A stretch of 64,000 nucleotides of DNA from Adiantum capillus-veneris. Taxonomy: Eukaryota > Streptophyta > Polypodiopsida > Polypodiales > Pteridaceae. The notes beneath the pieces are model-generated. The model did not search any database, was not told where the DNA came from, and was given only the letters and a program-made list of their open reading frames with translations. Both the position numbers and the translations under genes were made by a program. Location of the stretch: contig CM043963.1 of the NCBI GenBank assembly GCA_014529385.2, positions 70,882,412-70,946,411 of the forward strand, read 5' to 3'. This document shows, piece after piece, positions 28,768-39,499 of this stretch; positions within the stretch are counted from its first letter, which is position 1; every line of letters starts with the position of its first letter.

Positions 28768-30321
28768 GGTTAGTGTTAGTAATCACTAGAAAGTTAATGA
28801 TATATTTACAATGGGTAGAATGAGCAGGATGGTTAAAGTAAAATAGTTAAATGAAGTGAGGAAATCCTTGTGATGGTGAATCTTGAAGAAGTTTTGGACT
28901 TACTTGTGTAGGTTCTCAAAATGACTATGGATCCTCCTCTTCTTCTTCTCTTCTTTATGCCATTGTCACCAAGGTTTATTTTGCAATGAAAATGGCAATT
29001 CGATTGATGAGATCTCCCAATTTGCAAAGGTTAAGCATGGTTTACATGCTGAATTTTATGTATATAGAGAAGGGGTAAGATGGAATTGTACTTTGGAAGT
29101 AATAGAGAGAAGCATAGAGATGGTGTATGTATATGTAGAGCTCATATGAGATCTATGGAAGTAAGAGGGGAGGTTAGTGGTGAAGAAGGTGAGAGAAACC
29201 ATGGAAGGTTTAGGTTTGAGTGAGGGGTTGAGAGGAATATGTATGTGTGTGTGTGTAAGTAGGAAAGGAGGTGAGAGAAGATTATGGGTTACTTTGTGAG
29301 AAAAGTGGGCAAACTGGGGTCCACTCAGAAAATCTTAGCTCACTGGTGGTTGCTCCAAAAACTACCAAAATTTTTAAGGTGATTATTCAGCTCTTGGTAC
29401 ACATTTTCTATTTTGACCAACACTTCAAATTTGGAGTGGAGATGGATATAAAAAATCCCACCAAAATATCTATTTTTCTTCACAAAAAGTCTTCAGTGGT
29501 CCCCCTTTTGTTGAATTTGCATGTGGCTCGAAAGGTGAGCCCCTCCTTGCATGAGAGCATGACCTAATTTATTCTAGGGGTTTGAAAATATGCATGGTTG
29601 TGGATTATGCATAAATATAATATATGGATATGATGAAAAAAAAAGGTTAGTATACAAACAATTCGTGAAATCTAGAATAATGTCACCTATATATTAATAT
29701 AAAATGGAAAAAAGAGATATATGAAAATATAAGGAATTGAATGAGGGGACCCTCATTTGATTTTATTGAAGTATATTTATTTACAAGAGATAAGAAAAAA
29801 ATACCTTAGGAAATAGGAATTTAGTGAAAGGCAATGATGACTGATGGTGAAAGGTATTTTTGAGGTTTTTCCTTGGAGTGGATTCTCACCCAAAAATAAG
29901 AGAATCTTGCATGGAAATAGCTATATATGGAATAAAGATTATGCAAAATGATAAGAAAAATTGTGTTAATGGTGAGTCGATGTAAATAGCATACTTAGTA
30001 ATATAACGCATACCTAGGTAGAAATATATAAATAAATACCAAAATAATTATGAAAATTTTCTATTTAGACCCTATAGACAATGGAATATTTACACACCAA
30101 TGGGCCAAAATATACTTTGGCTTTTTTTTCTATTTATATTTTTGGATCAAGTAGCATAGCGACTAGTTAGCTGAGGTTTTTAAGAAGATATGGAAGAAGT
30201 CTCCTAACTCACATACGCCTATATACAATGAAAAGGTAAGAATAGCCACATTGTTTAGGTGATTTTGGTAGGGTGAGATAGCTCACTATGGAAATTATGG
30301 AGAGCAAAAAAACGGCTATTA
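28768..30321 (-). repeat. 3' LTR (partial) of B1
   Basis: Matches 37000-38429 (GGTTCTCAAAATGACTAT, AGAAGGGGTAAGATGGAATT and GGTGATTATTCAGCTCTTGG among many blocks). It ends at AAACGGCTATTA beside the polypurine tract. Confidence 0.85.
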
Positions 30322-30349
30322 TTAGCCCTCCCCCAGGATGATGGTATAT

Positions 30350-31694
30350 TCATGTACCATCATAAAGAATCTTTTTCAAAGAGAGTGTTTTTGAGTTCTC
30401 TATGATATCTGGTCCCTTGACAGGATTTTCATTATGTGGATTTTTCTCACACTCATGCTTCATGCAACAAAACTTACATGAGATAGTCTCTCTTTGACAG
30501 TTCTTCGGTAGATCCTTTGGTAGAGGGCGACTCAAATAGGGCTTCAAGTGATACCTGTTTACCTTCTTGGAGTGCTCTTTACCATTCAATTCCATAAGCT
30601 GGTAGTAACTTGAATTGAAAGCCTTCTTCACTATGTATGGACCTTGCTATCTAGTTTCAAACTTGGCATCAAAACAATTTTCAAGTCGATTGTCATACCT
30701 TAGCACAAGATCTCCTTCCTTGACGCCTTTGTCCTTGAGTTTCTTGTCAAGCTTTTCCTTTGCTTGTGTAGCTTTTCTTTTGTAGCACTCGTAAGCTGCT
30801 TCTCTTTTCCACTCAAGCTCCACTAGTGTAAGAAGTCGATCCACCCATATCTCTTGATCATCTTGTGCACCTCTACCATGAAGCCATATTGTTGGGATGT
30901 TGAGCTCGATAGGCTGTACAGCCTCTTGACCATACGCCAAAACTGAAATGGCGTGAACTTTGTTGTCTCCCTATATGTGGTTTGATATTCCCACAAGGAA
31001 CCATCCAAGGAGTCATCCCATAACTTTGTTTTGTTTTGCACCATCTTTCTAATGATGCCTACAATGACACCATTAGCCTTCTCCACCAAACCATTTGATT
31101 GTGGGTAGTAGGGTGTGCTATGACAATGTAGAATGTAAAGTTCTTCACAAAATTCTGTGAGTAAACCCTTCTTGAACCGTAAACCATTATCCAAAACAAT
31201 CTCTAGAGTTGTGTCAAATCTACAACAAATATTAGTGTAGACAAACCTACTCATTATTTTTCCATTTAACCTTGCCACACTTTGAGCCTCTACCACCTAG
31301 TCATGTAGTCTACAGCCACTAAAATGTAGAGTTTACCATTCTTTGTTCTAGGCAGAGGACCCATAGCATCAATGCCTCACTTTTCAAAGGGTCCATTTGC
31401 AAGCATTGTTTGCCTCGTACCATGCACCAGCCATCTATTTCCATTTACCTGACAGTTGTGACAACTTTTACACCAATGTTGGACATCCACATGCAAGCTT
31501 GGCCAAACATATCCTGCAAGAAAAATCTTCTTCATGATTAATTCTTGGGCAAAATGACCGCCACATGCTTCTTCATGAAAATATTTTAGAATGGTTGGAA
31601 TTTCCTCGATAGTTGGTACTCTTTTGCACACTTGATCCATCCCTATTTCATAGAGGGAACCTTCTACGAAGAGATAGAAACTTGCCTTCTTCAT
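30350..31694 (-). pseudogene. Integrase of B1
   Basis: Several adjoining minus-strand frames. 31377-31694 has the zinc finger (HEEACGGHF, then WCKSCHNCQ). 30823-31296 has the core (EIVLDNGLRF with the second Asp; YYPQSNGLVEKANG with the Glu). 30647-30940 has AYGQEAVQPIELNIPTIWL, a YGxEAVxPIE motif seen in Tat-type integrases. 30350-30631 is the C-terminus with LNGKEHSKKVNRYHLKPYL. Confidence 0.8.
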
Positions 31695-31717
31695 GAGTCT
31701 CCTCTTTTAAGCTTTTT

Positions 31718-32230
31718 TTAAGTCTTGTGGTTGAGACTCGCCCCCCAAAATGCAGCCAATAATGGGAGCCAATGACTCCAATCCCTAGTATCTCGGCTTC
31801 TTGACAGCAGCTGCTGCCACCATGATGACCTGCACTCCTTTCTCAACACATGTAACTGCTTGTTGTGCAAGTAAATTGACATCTTCATTTTGTTTCCTAT
31901 GAATATGATATAGTTGCACTTCTTCAAACTGATTAAACAACCTACAAATGGCATGAACTTTTGTCCTTAATCTTTCATTCATGCATGCCCAAATGCCTAA
32001 AATCTGCTTCACAACATGAGAAATGCATCTCCCTTTACCATGAGAAGTTGTATACCTTGGCCAATGCACATCTTTAAACTATGAAGTAGTGTGTCATATT
32101 TTGTTTCATTGTTGCTAGTTGAACCTGGTAGATTGACCATCTCTTTCATGACCACCTCTCCACTTGGGTTGAGCAACACTAGCCCTCCCCCTGCTTTTCC
32201 TGTGGCTCGTCAAAAATCTCCATCAAATAA
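31718..32230 (-). pseudogene. Second (archaeal-type) RNase H of B1
   Basis: Between the first RNase H and integrase the minus strand shows, in order, TLLFDGDF, GGGLVLLNPSGEVV, SNNETKYD and YHIHRKQNEDVNLLAQQA. These fit the Asp/Glu motifs and the C-terminal helix of the extra RNase H that defines plant Tat elements. It is thought to support template removal after the original RNase H diverged. It is fossil and split over frames. Confidence 0.7.
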
Positions 32231-33298
32231 CAAGGTAAAAGCATTATGAATACTTTTTGGTGGTGGCAATGGTAGGGCCTTTACTTCAGGAACTTTAATT
32301 TCCTTCTCATGTATCCTATAAGTGATAATCCATGCCAATTGTGCACGCACACTATCTTCTACCTTGAAAGAGTATTGGAACTCTTGCAACTCCATAATCC
32401 ACTTTGAGATCCTAGTACTAAGATTCATTTGAGATGACACCCAAGGGAATAAATTTTTTGCAGTGAGAATTACAAAAGGTTTTGGTAGCAAGTACGATCT
32501 AAACTTTCTCACCGCAAACATGAGAGAAAGCATCATGCATTCTGCCTCCGTGTAGCCTCTCTCTAAAGCATTCATGACCCTACTAGCAAAGTAGATGGGT
32601 CTCATCCTGGTACTGTGGGGATCTTGGTGTAGCAAAATAGAACCAATTGTTTCTTTCCCAACACTAGAGCTAACAAAGAATGTGTACTCCCAACAAGGAG
32701 GCATAAGTGTTTGTAAATATGACAGAATGACCTTGATGTTACAGAAATATTCTTCAAGCTCATCAGACCAAAAAAAATTGACTTGTTGTGCCAATTTCTG
32801 TAAGGAGTGAAGTAACTCCGAGGCTAAGTGAATGAAGCATGACATATACTTCACCTTTTGAATGAATGAGATGGCCTCCTTAAGACTCTTGGGTGATGGT
32901 AACTCAATAAGAGCCTTTGCCTTTGAAGGATCCACCTCAATACCTTTATAGGAAACTTTATGACCAAGCAAGATCACTTCATCCTCACCTATGTGGCACT
33001 TGTCGGGGGTTAGTTGACCTCCCATGTCGTAAAGTTTTTTTAAACCTTCTTCTACCTTTTGTAGATGCAATGATTTTGAGCTATAAATGCAAAAATCATC
33101 AATGAACACCCTAATTGAGTTTCCAAAGAATGCTTGAAACACCATGTTCATGAAATGTTGGAAAGTTGCAGGAGCATTTGTCAGGCCAAATGGCATGACT
33201 CTGAAAGCATAACAACCCCAAGGAGTGATGAAGGTTGTTTTCAGTTGGTCCTCCAATGCAATCCCTATTTGAAAGTAACCTGAGTAGCGCTCACACAT
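32231..33298 (-). CDS. RT and first RNase H of B1
   Basis: Part of a 362-residue open frame. The RT palm starts at RYSGYFQIGIALEDQ, with VMPFGLTNAPATFQ, the catalytic box VFIDDFCIYS and the thumb HLQKVEEGLKKLYD. RNase H follows (FFVSSSVGKETIGSILLHQD, FASRVMNALERGYTEAE). The fingers part lies upstream at 33300-33480. B2 has the matching RT start at 46564-47508. Confidence 0.9.
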
Positions 33299-33461
33299 AG
33301 TGTACTTCTCATGACCAGCTACCTCATTTAGTATCTCATCCTAAAATGGGAGGTGGAAGTGATCTCTTTTTGTTGCCGCATTCAGTGGACGGTAATCCAC
33401 ACACACCCTCCACTTGCCGTTCTTCTTGGGAGTGACAACAACGGGAGAGACCCTCTAAATT

Positions 33462-33989
33462 CTACACTGGATAAATGAAACGTGCTGCTCGAAGATTTCT
33501 TACCTCCTTGAGTAGAGACTTCTCCTTGATGATTCCTAGCCTTCGTAGCTTTTGAGCCTTAGGTGTGGCCTCTGGCTTTAGCTCGATCTTGTGTTGAACA
33601 TCATCTACTCCACGCATGTCGGTGTAGTCTTTAGCAAAAAGGTTAGGAAACTTCCTTAGCACACAATTGAACTCCTCTTTTTCATCCTTTGTAAGTGTTG
33701 TAGACAACATTCCTTCATCTTCCACATTTTGGTTCTCTTGGGAACCTACCTCCTCCAAACCTTGACAAGAGGTCTTTTGGTTGTTTGGATTAAACCTTAC
33801 CCCCATGACTTTGATGGAAGACTCCTCCTTCTTAGTGCTACCACTACCTTCTTCTTTTGAAGTGCTATCAGTCCACTCTTCCTCCGTCTCACTTTGCGAT
33901 GATTCTTCATGGGGCTCCTTCATGTCAAAGACAACCTTCTTATGATTGTCATTTCTGCAAATCATCTTTTCACTTTCCCAATCTTGCAA
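33462..33989 (-). CDS. Protease-RT linker of B1
   Basis: A 175-residue frame rich in Ser and Glu (SQSETEEEWTDSTSKEEGS). It ends in the RT N-terminal block FNCVLRKFPNLFAKDYTDMRG and VQHKIELKPEATPKAQKLR. The near-identical B2 segment is in 46564-47508. Confidence 0.75.
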   Translation of the reverse strand: MQDWESEKMICRNDNHKKVVFDMKEPHEESSQSETEEEWTDSTSKEEGSGSTKKEESSIKVMGVRFNPNNQKTSCQGLEEVGSQENQNVEDEGMLSTTLTKDEKEEFNCVLRKFPNLFAKDYTDMRGVDDVQHKIELKPEATPKAQKLRRLGIIKEKSLLKEVRNLRAARFIYPV

Positions 33990-33992
33990 AGC

Positions 33993-34457
33993 TCACATTT
34001 TCATTAGCCATGGTCTTCCTAGGATAAATGGATAGCCACTTTCCTTGGTCGACATAACGTAAAAATCCATTGCCTTCTTAATTCCAAAGGCCTCCACAAA
34101 GACATTTTTACAAATGCCTATGCACCTAGCCTTGCTATTGTTTTCCATTTTCACTTTGATTTCTGGTGTCTCATGGATGTGCATGCCTAGTCTTTGCATG
34201 AGTCCCTCTGTCATGATGCAAATTTGTGCACCCCCATCCACTAGACCTTTCCTAACCAATCTTCCTTTGATGTAACAACCTACCACAGGTGTAATATCCT
34301 CATTCATTTCAGCTTGGGTAATTTTTACAATAGGCACACTCTCTTTTACCTTTCTCTTGGTGCTAAGTGCCTTCGTTAAATCCCTCCTAGCTTGTGGACA
34401 TAATGCAAGAAATTGAGGCCATGAGATATCAATACCCTTACCTCTCATGTCTTCCAA
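33993..34457 (-). CDS. Aspartic protease of B1
   Basis: A 154-residue frame with GLVDGGAQICIM at about residues 72-83, a retropepsin active-site region, and FILGRPWLMKM near the end as the second conserved motif. The G after the Asp is shared with B2 (GLVDGGAQICIM), so it is a family feature. Upstream residues are the spacer after the zinc knuckle. Confidence 0.75.
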   Translation of the reverse strand: MEDMRGKGIDISWPQFLALCPQARRDLTKALSTKRKVKESVPIVKITQAEMNEDITPVVGCYIKGRLVRKGLVDGGAQICIMTEGLMQRLGMHIHETPEIKVKMENNSKARCIGICKNVFVEAFGIKKAMDFYVMSTKESGYPFILGRPWLMKM

Positions 34458-34499
34458 AAAGTTTTACGGAGCCATACCATGTCCTAGAGGCATTAGGAA

Positions 34500-34930
34500 A
34501 GTTTTGAACTCATTTTTGGGCCTTTTAAGAGTGCCACATCATCAAAGTTGTACAAAAGAAAGCAACCCGGTAGATCCCTCTAAATATTTCTTAGAACCCC
34601 ATGATATGACCTATCATTGGAAAGCTTTTAAAAAATGGATTCTAAAGAGATAAGGTACAAAAATTTTGGATGACTTCTATGAAAGTTATGCATTGTTTTT
34701 TTCAATCAACCAATTTTTGTTACCGTTACTGTAATCTAAAATCACCTTTTTCTAGATCTATATGAAGGCAATGTCCGATACATGCATGCTATATATCAAT
34801 AGATAGCATTTGAAGAGTAGATTCTAAATATCCAACCTCCAACAAGTTTGGATCTTATTTACAAACAATTTATTGATCCCCACTTTTTGAAAGCTATGCC
34901 AGATCAACAATTCTTACAAGGCCCAAAAAT
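34500..34930. other. Stretch inside B1 with no counterpart in B2
   Basis: Between the protease and zinc-knuckle parts, about 430 bp have no match in B2, which is continuous here (around 48010). The edges carry a shared GGCCTTTT/GGCCCAAAAATGAG-like piece in opposite senses. No domain is recognised. Probably a small insertion. Confidence 0.45.
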
Positions 34931-34945
34931 GAGCTCAAAATTTTC

Positions 34946-35985
34946 CTAATGAAAGTCTTGGAGGTTGATCCGACATCCAGTCCTCTTGGTTTCCTTGGTC
35001 TCCTTTGCCTTCTTTTCTTGTCCATGATCACTTTGTGACGTGACTCCTTCTTTCTCCTTACCTTTTCCACGGCCACACTTAATGCCATTTGCTTCCATGT
35101 CCACCTCATTGGAATTTGTCACCTCTACCACATGCACATTTGGGTATGGCAAAGGTGGAACTCCTTCCACTCCTCGTGGAGGTGGTCTTGCTCCATTTGG
35201 ACTTTGTAGAAGCCGTGGTTACTGACTAGTTCCTTCACCTACGTTCATCATTGGGTAATTCAAGTTAGGTCTCCCTGGCTCCCCACGGGGCCAAGGACAA
35301 TTATACATCCCATGTCCAGACTCTCCGCAATTCCAACATTGCAAGACTCTCCTAGGTCATGGATATCGCTCTTCAGACTTCTTTTCTTGTCCCTTTGGAC
35401 CTACATCTTGTGCAAGGTGAATTCACAGACTTCTTAAAGATTCATTTAACTTCTCAATCACTTCTGCCGTTACCTCAGGAAGCTCCCTAGATGTCGATGC
35501 TTGTGACTTAACTTTGGGTCTAAGACCTTCTATTGGAACCTCTCCCCTTAGGCACTTGAGCTTCCTATACTTCTTGGAAGCTCTAATTTCAGCTGCATCA
35601 TAGGTGGTAGGTGCATCTGCCTCCACCTTTACCTTAAGATCAGGAAGAGTCCAGCTATGAACCTCTTCTTCTTTAGAAATTCTGCACCATCACCATGGTT
35701 AGCAACATTTCGTATCCATAGAGCCCAAAGACGTAGAAACTCTTGCTTGTACAAGTAGTAGTCATCTAAATCTTTTTGCTTATGAGAAACAATGTCTTGC
35801 CATAGTTTTTGAGTGTTTTGGGGATCAAAGAAGTATCTCTTGAAACGTTTTGAAACTTCTGTGTAATCCCCCTTGACTTCCTCAGGCAAAGAGTCAAACC
35901 AAGTGTTAGCATCTTTCCTAAGGACCAGCTCAAACATTTCTACACGTTCTTGATTAGCTACTAGCCTCTTGATATGGCAAGACAT
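34946..35985 (-). pseudogene. Gag of B1
   Basis: Frames 35629-35985 (capsid core: VLRKDANTWFDSLPEEVKGD, FKRYFFDPQNTQKLWQDIV, KQEFLRLWALWIRNVAN), 35423-35626 (linker) and 34946-35340 (a CWNCGESGHGMYNCPW knuckle at about 35300-35345, then a basic tail). Order and sequence follow the single open gag frame of B2 (47962-49131). Confidence 0.85.
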
Positions 35986-36151
35986 CTTGAAAGTTGCTAA
36001 AAATAATTATGCATCCTCTCCAGGCTCTCCAAAGAAAGAGGATATCCAGACATTTGGCATTGTCTTTCCATCGAATTGATTTCAAAGTGACGCACATTTT
36101 TTTTTCTTTAAAAAGATTTACACAAAAATGTTTTCTAAATTGCAATCTGCT

Positions 36152-36361
36152 CTACAACAAAATAAAAGTTTGCACATCAAATGATCTATGATTATCAACA
36201 AGAGGTAGGATGACATGCTTTGGTGATGCAAGAATTTCTCCTACTCTTTGGGCACCAAACGTACGTTGTTGAAAATGGATCTTTCTACTAATTGCAATGT
36301 TTATTCTAATGTGTGGAGTGAAATGGAAGGAAAAAACCTCTATTTTTGGGAAATTATCCAT
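36152..36361 (-). CDS. Leader small frame 2 of B1 (69 residues)
   Basis: Open from ATG to stop. It shares length, start and a strong core with the B2 frame 50265-50483 (IEVF.FHFTPHIRINIAIS, RKIHF, GAQRVGEILASP). It is also weakly similar to the adjacent leader frame 36383-36595, suggesting an ancient duplication. Predicted beta-rich. No family recognised. Confidence 0.5.
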   Translation of the reverse strand: MDNFPKIEVFSFHFTPHIRINIAISRKIHFQQRTFGAQRVGEILASPKHVILPLVDNHRSFDVQTFILL

Positions 36362-36382
36362 GGTCTATGCATCACCTAATGC

Positions 36383-36595
36383 TTAAAACAAAACAAAAAT
36401 ATAGACGTCCAAACTAAGGTCGTATCTAATGGAAAGCAAAATAAAAGGATTTACTAAAACGTTTATCTCGGCCAACCTAATAGGGCCAGAAGTTCTATGA
36501 ATTACTTGTTGAAATTGTAATTTTGTGCTTACAATGATATGAACCTTTTGCTGTGCAATGGGAATAAAAGGATCATACAAACTCTCCTGATTCAT
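36383..36595 (-). CDS. Leader small frame 1 of B1 (70 residues)
   Basis: Open from ATG to stop. It matches the B2 frame 50487-50717 through LYDPFIPIA.QKVHI, VSTKLQFQ and IRYDLSLDVYIFVLF. It lies directly inside the primer site on the element's sense strand. No family recognised. Confidence 0.5.
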   Translation of the reverse strand: MNQESLYDPFIPIAQQKVHIIVSTKLQFQQVIHRTSGPIRLAEINVLVNPFILLSIRYDLSLDVYIFVLF

Positions 36596-36641
36596 GTAGA
36601 TTACTTGACTATTCTACGATTGAACAACATACACAAGCCGT

Positions 36642-36657
36642 CCTGAGTGGGGCACCA
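36642..36657 (-). other. Primer binding site of B1
   Basis: Minus-strand TGGTGCCCCACTCAGG at the inner edge of the right LTR. B2 has TGGTGTCCCCACTGAGG at the same place (50772-50789). Confidence 0.7.
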
Positions 36658-36660
36658 AAA

Positions 36661-38429
36661 TTAAAGCAGTTCGGGGCGGCCAACAAGAGATGCGACCTCT
36701 AAACACCCCTCAACGCTCCCATGCTGCTCAATTGGGGATAGGCAACTAGAAGCACAACACAACAACAAACCCAAAGCCAAACCCAAACAAGATAGGGACA
36801 CGACCTAGTTATGGTATGCCAACTAGGACGCAAGAGAGATTTTGTCACAACCAAGAAGATGCGCCACAAAACACACACAAGAAACCTCACACCAAAAGAC
36901 ACACAAAATGGACTAGAGAGAGAGAGAGAGAGAGAGAGTTACTATGAACATGTCTTGAGGTGAGGTGTCTTTTATGGTTAGGTCAATGTCTATTTTTGTG
37001 TCAGTATGTTAGTTGTTAGTGTTAAAAACCACTCAAAAGATGATATATTTACGGTGGGTAGAATGAGGTGGATGGTTGAATGAAGTGACGAAATCCTTGT
37101 GATGGTGAAGCTTGAAGAACTTTTGGACTTACTTGTGTAGGTTCTCAAAATGACTATCGATCCTCTTCTTCTTCTTCTCTTCTTTATGCCACCGCTGCCA
37201 AGGTTGATTATTGCAATGAAAATAGAAATTTGGTTGATGATATCTACCAATTTGCAGAGGTTAAGCATGGTTTACATGCTGAATTTTATGTATATAGAGA
37301 AGGGGTAAGATGGAATTGTACTTTGGAAGTAATAGAAAGAAGCATAGAGATAGTGTATGTACATGTAGAGCTCATACGAGAGCTATGGAAGTAAGAGGGG
37401 AGGTTAATGGTGAAGAAGGTGAAAGAAACCATGGAAGGTGCAGGTTTGAGTGAGGAATTGAGAGGAATGAATGTGTGTATTTGTGTGGAAGTAGGAAAGG
37501 AGGTGAGAGAAGACTATGGGTTACTTTGTGAGAAAAGTGGGTAGACTGGGGTCCACGCAAAAAATTCTAGCTCACCGATGATTGCTCCAAAAACTACCAA
37601 AATTTTTGGGGTGATTATTCAGCTCTTGGTACACACTTTCTCTTTTGACCACTACTTCAAATTCGGAGTGGAGATGGATATAAAAAATCCCACCAAAATA
37701 CCTGTTTTTCTTCACAAAAAAGTCTTTAGTGGCCCCCATTTTGCATGAGAGCATGAACTAATTGATTCTTAGGGGTTTGAAAGTATGCATGATTGTGGAT
37801 TATGCATAAATCTAATATATGGATATGATGAAAAAACAGATATATGAAAATATAAGAAATCAAACGAGGGGACCCTCATTTGTTTTTATTGAAGTATATT
37901 TATTTACAAGAGATAAGAAAAAATACCTCTAGGAAATGAGAATTTAGTGAAAGGATGGTGAAAGGCATTTTTGTTTCCTTGGAGTGGATTCTCACCCAAA
38001 AATAAGAGAATCTTGCATGAAAATATTTATATATGGAATAAAGAGTATGCAAAATGATAATAAAAATTGTGGTAATGGTGAGTCGATGTACATAGCATAC
38101 TTAAAAAAATAACGTACACCTAGGTAGAAATATTTAAATAAATACCAAAATAATTATGAAAATTCTTTATTTTTAGGCTGTATATACACTGAAATATTTA
38201 CACATCAATGAGCCATAATATACTTTGGCTTTTGTTTTTATTTATTTTTTTGGCTCAACTAGCCTAGTGACTAGTTAGCTGAGGGTTTTAAGAAGATATG
38301 AAAAAAGTCCCCTAACTCAGACATGCTTATGTACAATGAAAAGGTAAGAACAACCATAGTGTTTATGTGATTTCGGTAGGGTGAGATAGCTCACTATGAC
38401 AATTACGGAGAGCCGAAAAACGGCTATCA
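36661..38429 (-). repeat. 5' LTR of B1
   Basis: About 1770 bp from the primer site to AACGGCTATCA. It shares a CGGGGCGG start region, a (GA)n tract (36915-36938) and long blocks with the B2 LTR and the left B1 LTR. B2 holds about 750 bp more in the middle. Confidence 0.8.
36915..36938. repeat. (GA)n microsatellite in B1 LTR
   Basis: Twelve AG units. The same LTR position in B2 carries 130 bp of GA. Confidence 0.9.
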
Positions 38430-38545
38430 CTACCTCTTTGTTGGCACTGTCTATTTGCTGGTGCTTACAAAATGCTGCACACAATTTTTAGGCTTTTTGA
38501 AGCTATTTTATGATGTTGTTTTTTAGCATTTTTTTGGATCCATAC

Positions 38546-38546
<1 letters not shown>

Positions 38547-38611
<65 letters not shown>
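38547..38611. repeat. (CT)n microsatellite, 65 bp
   Basis: Uninterrupted CT dinucleotides just outside the B1 LTR. Confidence 0.95.
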
Positions 38612-38613
<2 letters not shown>

Positions 38614-39446
38614 CAAGTTAGTGACGGCCTTGTTCAATCATCTTGCTTTGCTTTTATTCATCATGGCACCGAGTTTGCTCAGCCCATCATAGCTCAATCC
38701 CACTCATCTCGTCGTAGATCTACCCTGCTAAACTTGCCGAGCTCGGCCCCTCTTAGCTCTCAAACAGTTGTAGCTTAGGTCGTTGTGCTCAGCCCTCTCG
38801 CTAGCTTGGTCCCACTTGACCCCGCTCAATGTTGTGGAGCTTGACCATGCCTCAAACGTCACACACCCCTTGCAACTACAATCTCCAAGCTTCTTTAAGA
38901 ATCCAACAAGGTAGAATAATCCACTTCTTTCTAGCTTGGTTTTTTTGTCGCTTGTTGCTCTCTAGTTGATAGGTTTCACCACGCTGTGATCGCCCTCCAG
39001 CAACTAGGTTTCGCCTACAACCGCCAGGTTCTGCGTCTGGCTTAGCTCAGTCAACCCGCTATCGAACTAGTCTGTGCTGATGTGGATAGATTCAAGAAAC
39101 ATCTCTAAACAATATACATTTACTTCAAGCTCTTTAAAACAAGAAATACAAATGAGCTTTTTTGCAGCCCTCCAGTCGCCAAGCCCTTGTTAAGCTATCC
39201 AAACCAATCCGTGCCAGCACGGACTGGTTCCGGCAATGTTTGCAAACAATGTTATTTGGTATTCAATCTGTTTAACACATTATACAAATGAGGTTTTTTC
39301 TATTTTTTTACTCAAATCATTTGACTTTACTCCAAATGAGTCCGCGTCTCCGCATCAACGTGGACCGGCTCCAACAGGGGGGGGGCACACCGTTAACGAC
39401 AACACATGCGGATGTTGTTGTTGTTGCGAGGCCAGGCACAATTGCA

Positions 39447-39451
<5 letters not shown>

Positions 39452-39494
<43 letters not shown>
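39452..39494. repeat. (CT)n microsatellite, 43 bp
   Basis: Uninterrupted CT dinucleotides. Confidence 0.95.

Positions 39495-39499
<5 letters not shown>

Larger units (their letters stand above)
28768..38429 (-). mobile_element. Tat-like Ty3/gypsy element B1 (fossil)
   Basis: A minus-strand element. It has a right LTR (36661-38429), primer site (36642-36657), leader small frames, gag, CCHC, protease, RT, RNase H, a second RNase H, integrase, a polypurine tract (GGGGGAGGG, complement near 30326-30334) and a partial left LTR (28768-30321). The two LTRs match at about nine in ten positions where they overlap. The second, archaeal-type RNase H between RNase H and integrase is the hallmark of the Tat lineage (Tat/Ogre/Retand). 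Broken, with roughly ten breaks. Confidence 0.8.

Noticed and set aside
39105-39390. SINE-like duplicated segment (two ATACAAATGAG.TTTTTT and CGG.CTGG.TCC-type blocks)
   Set aside because: No RNA polymerase III A/B boxes or poly(A) tail could be placed, and the two halves match only in short blocks.
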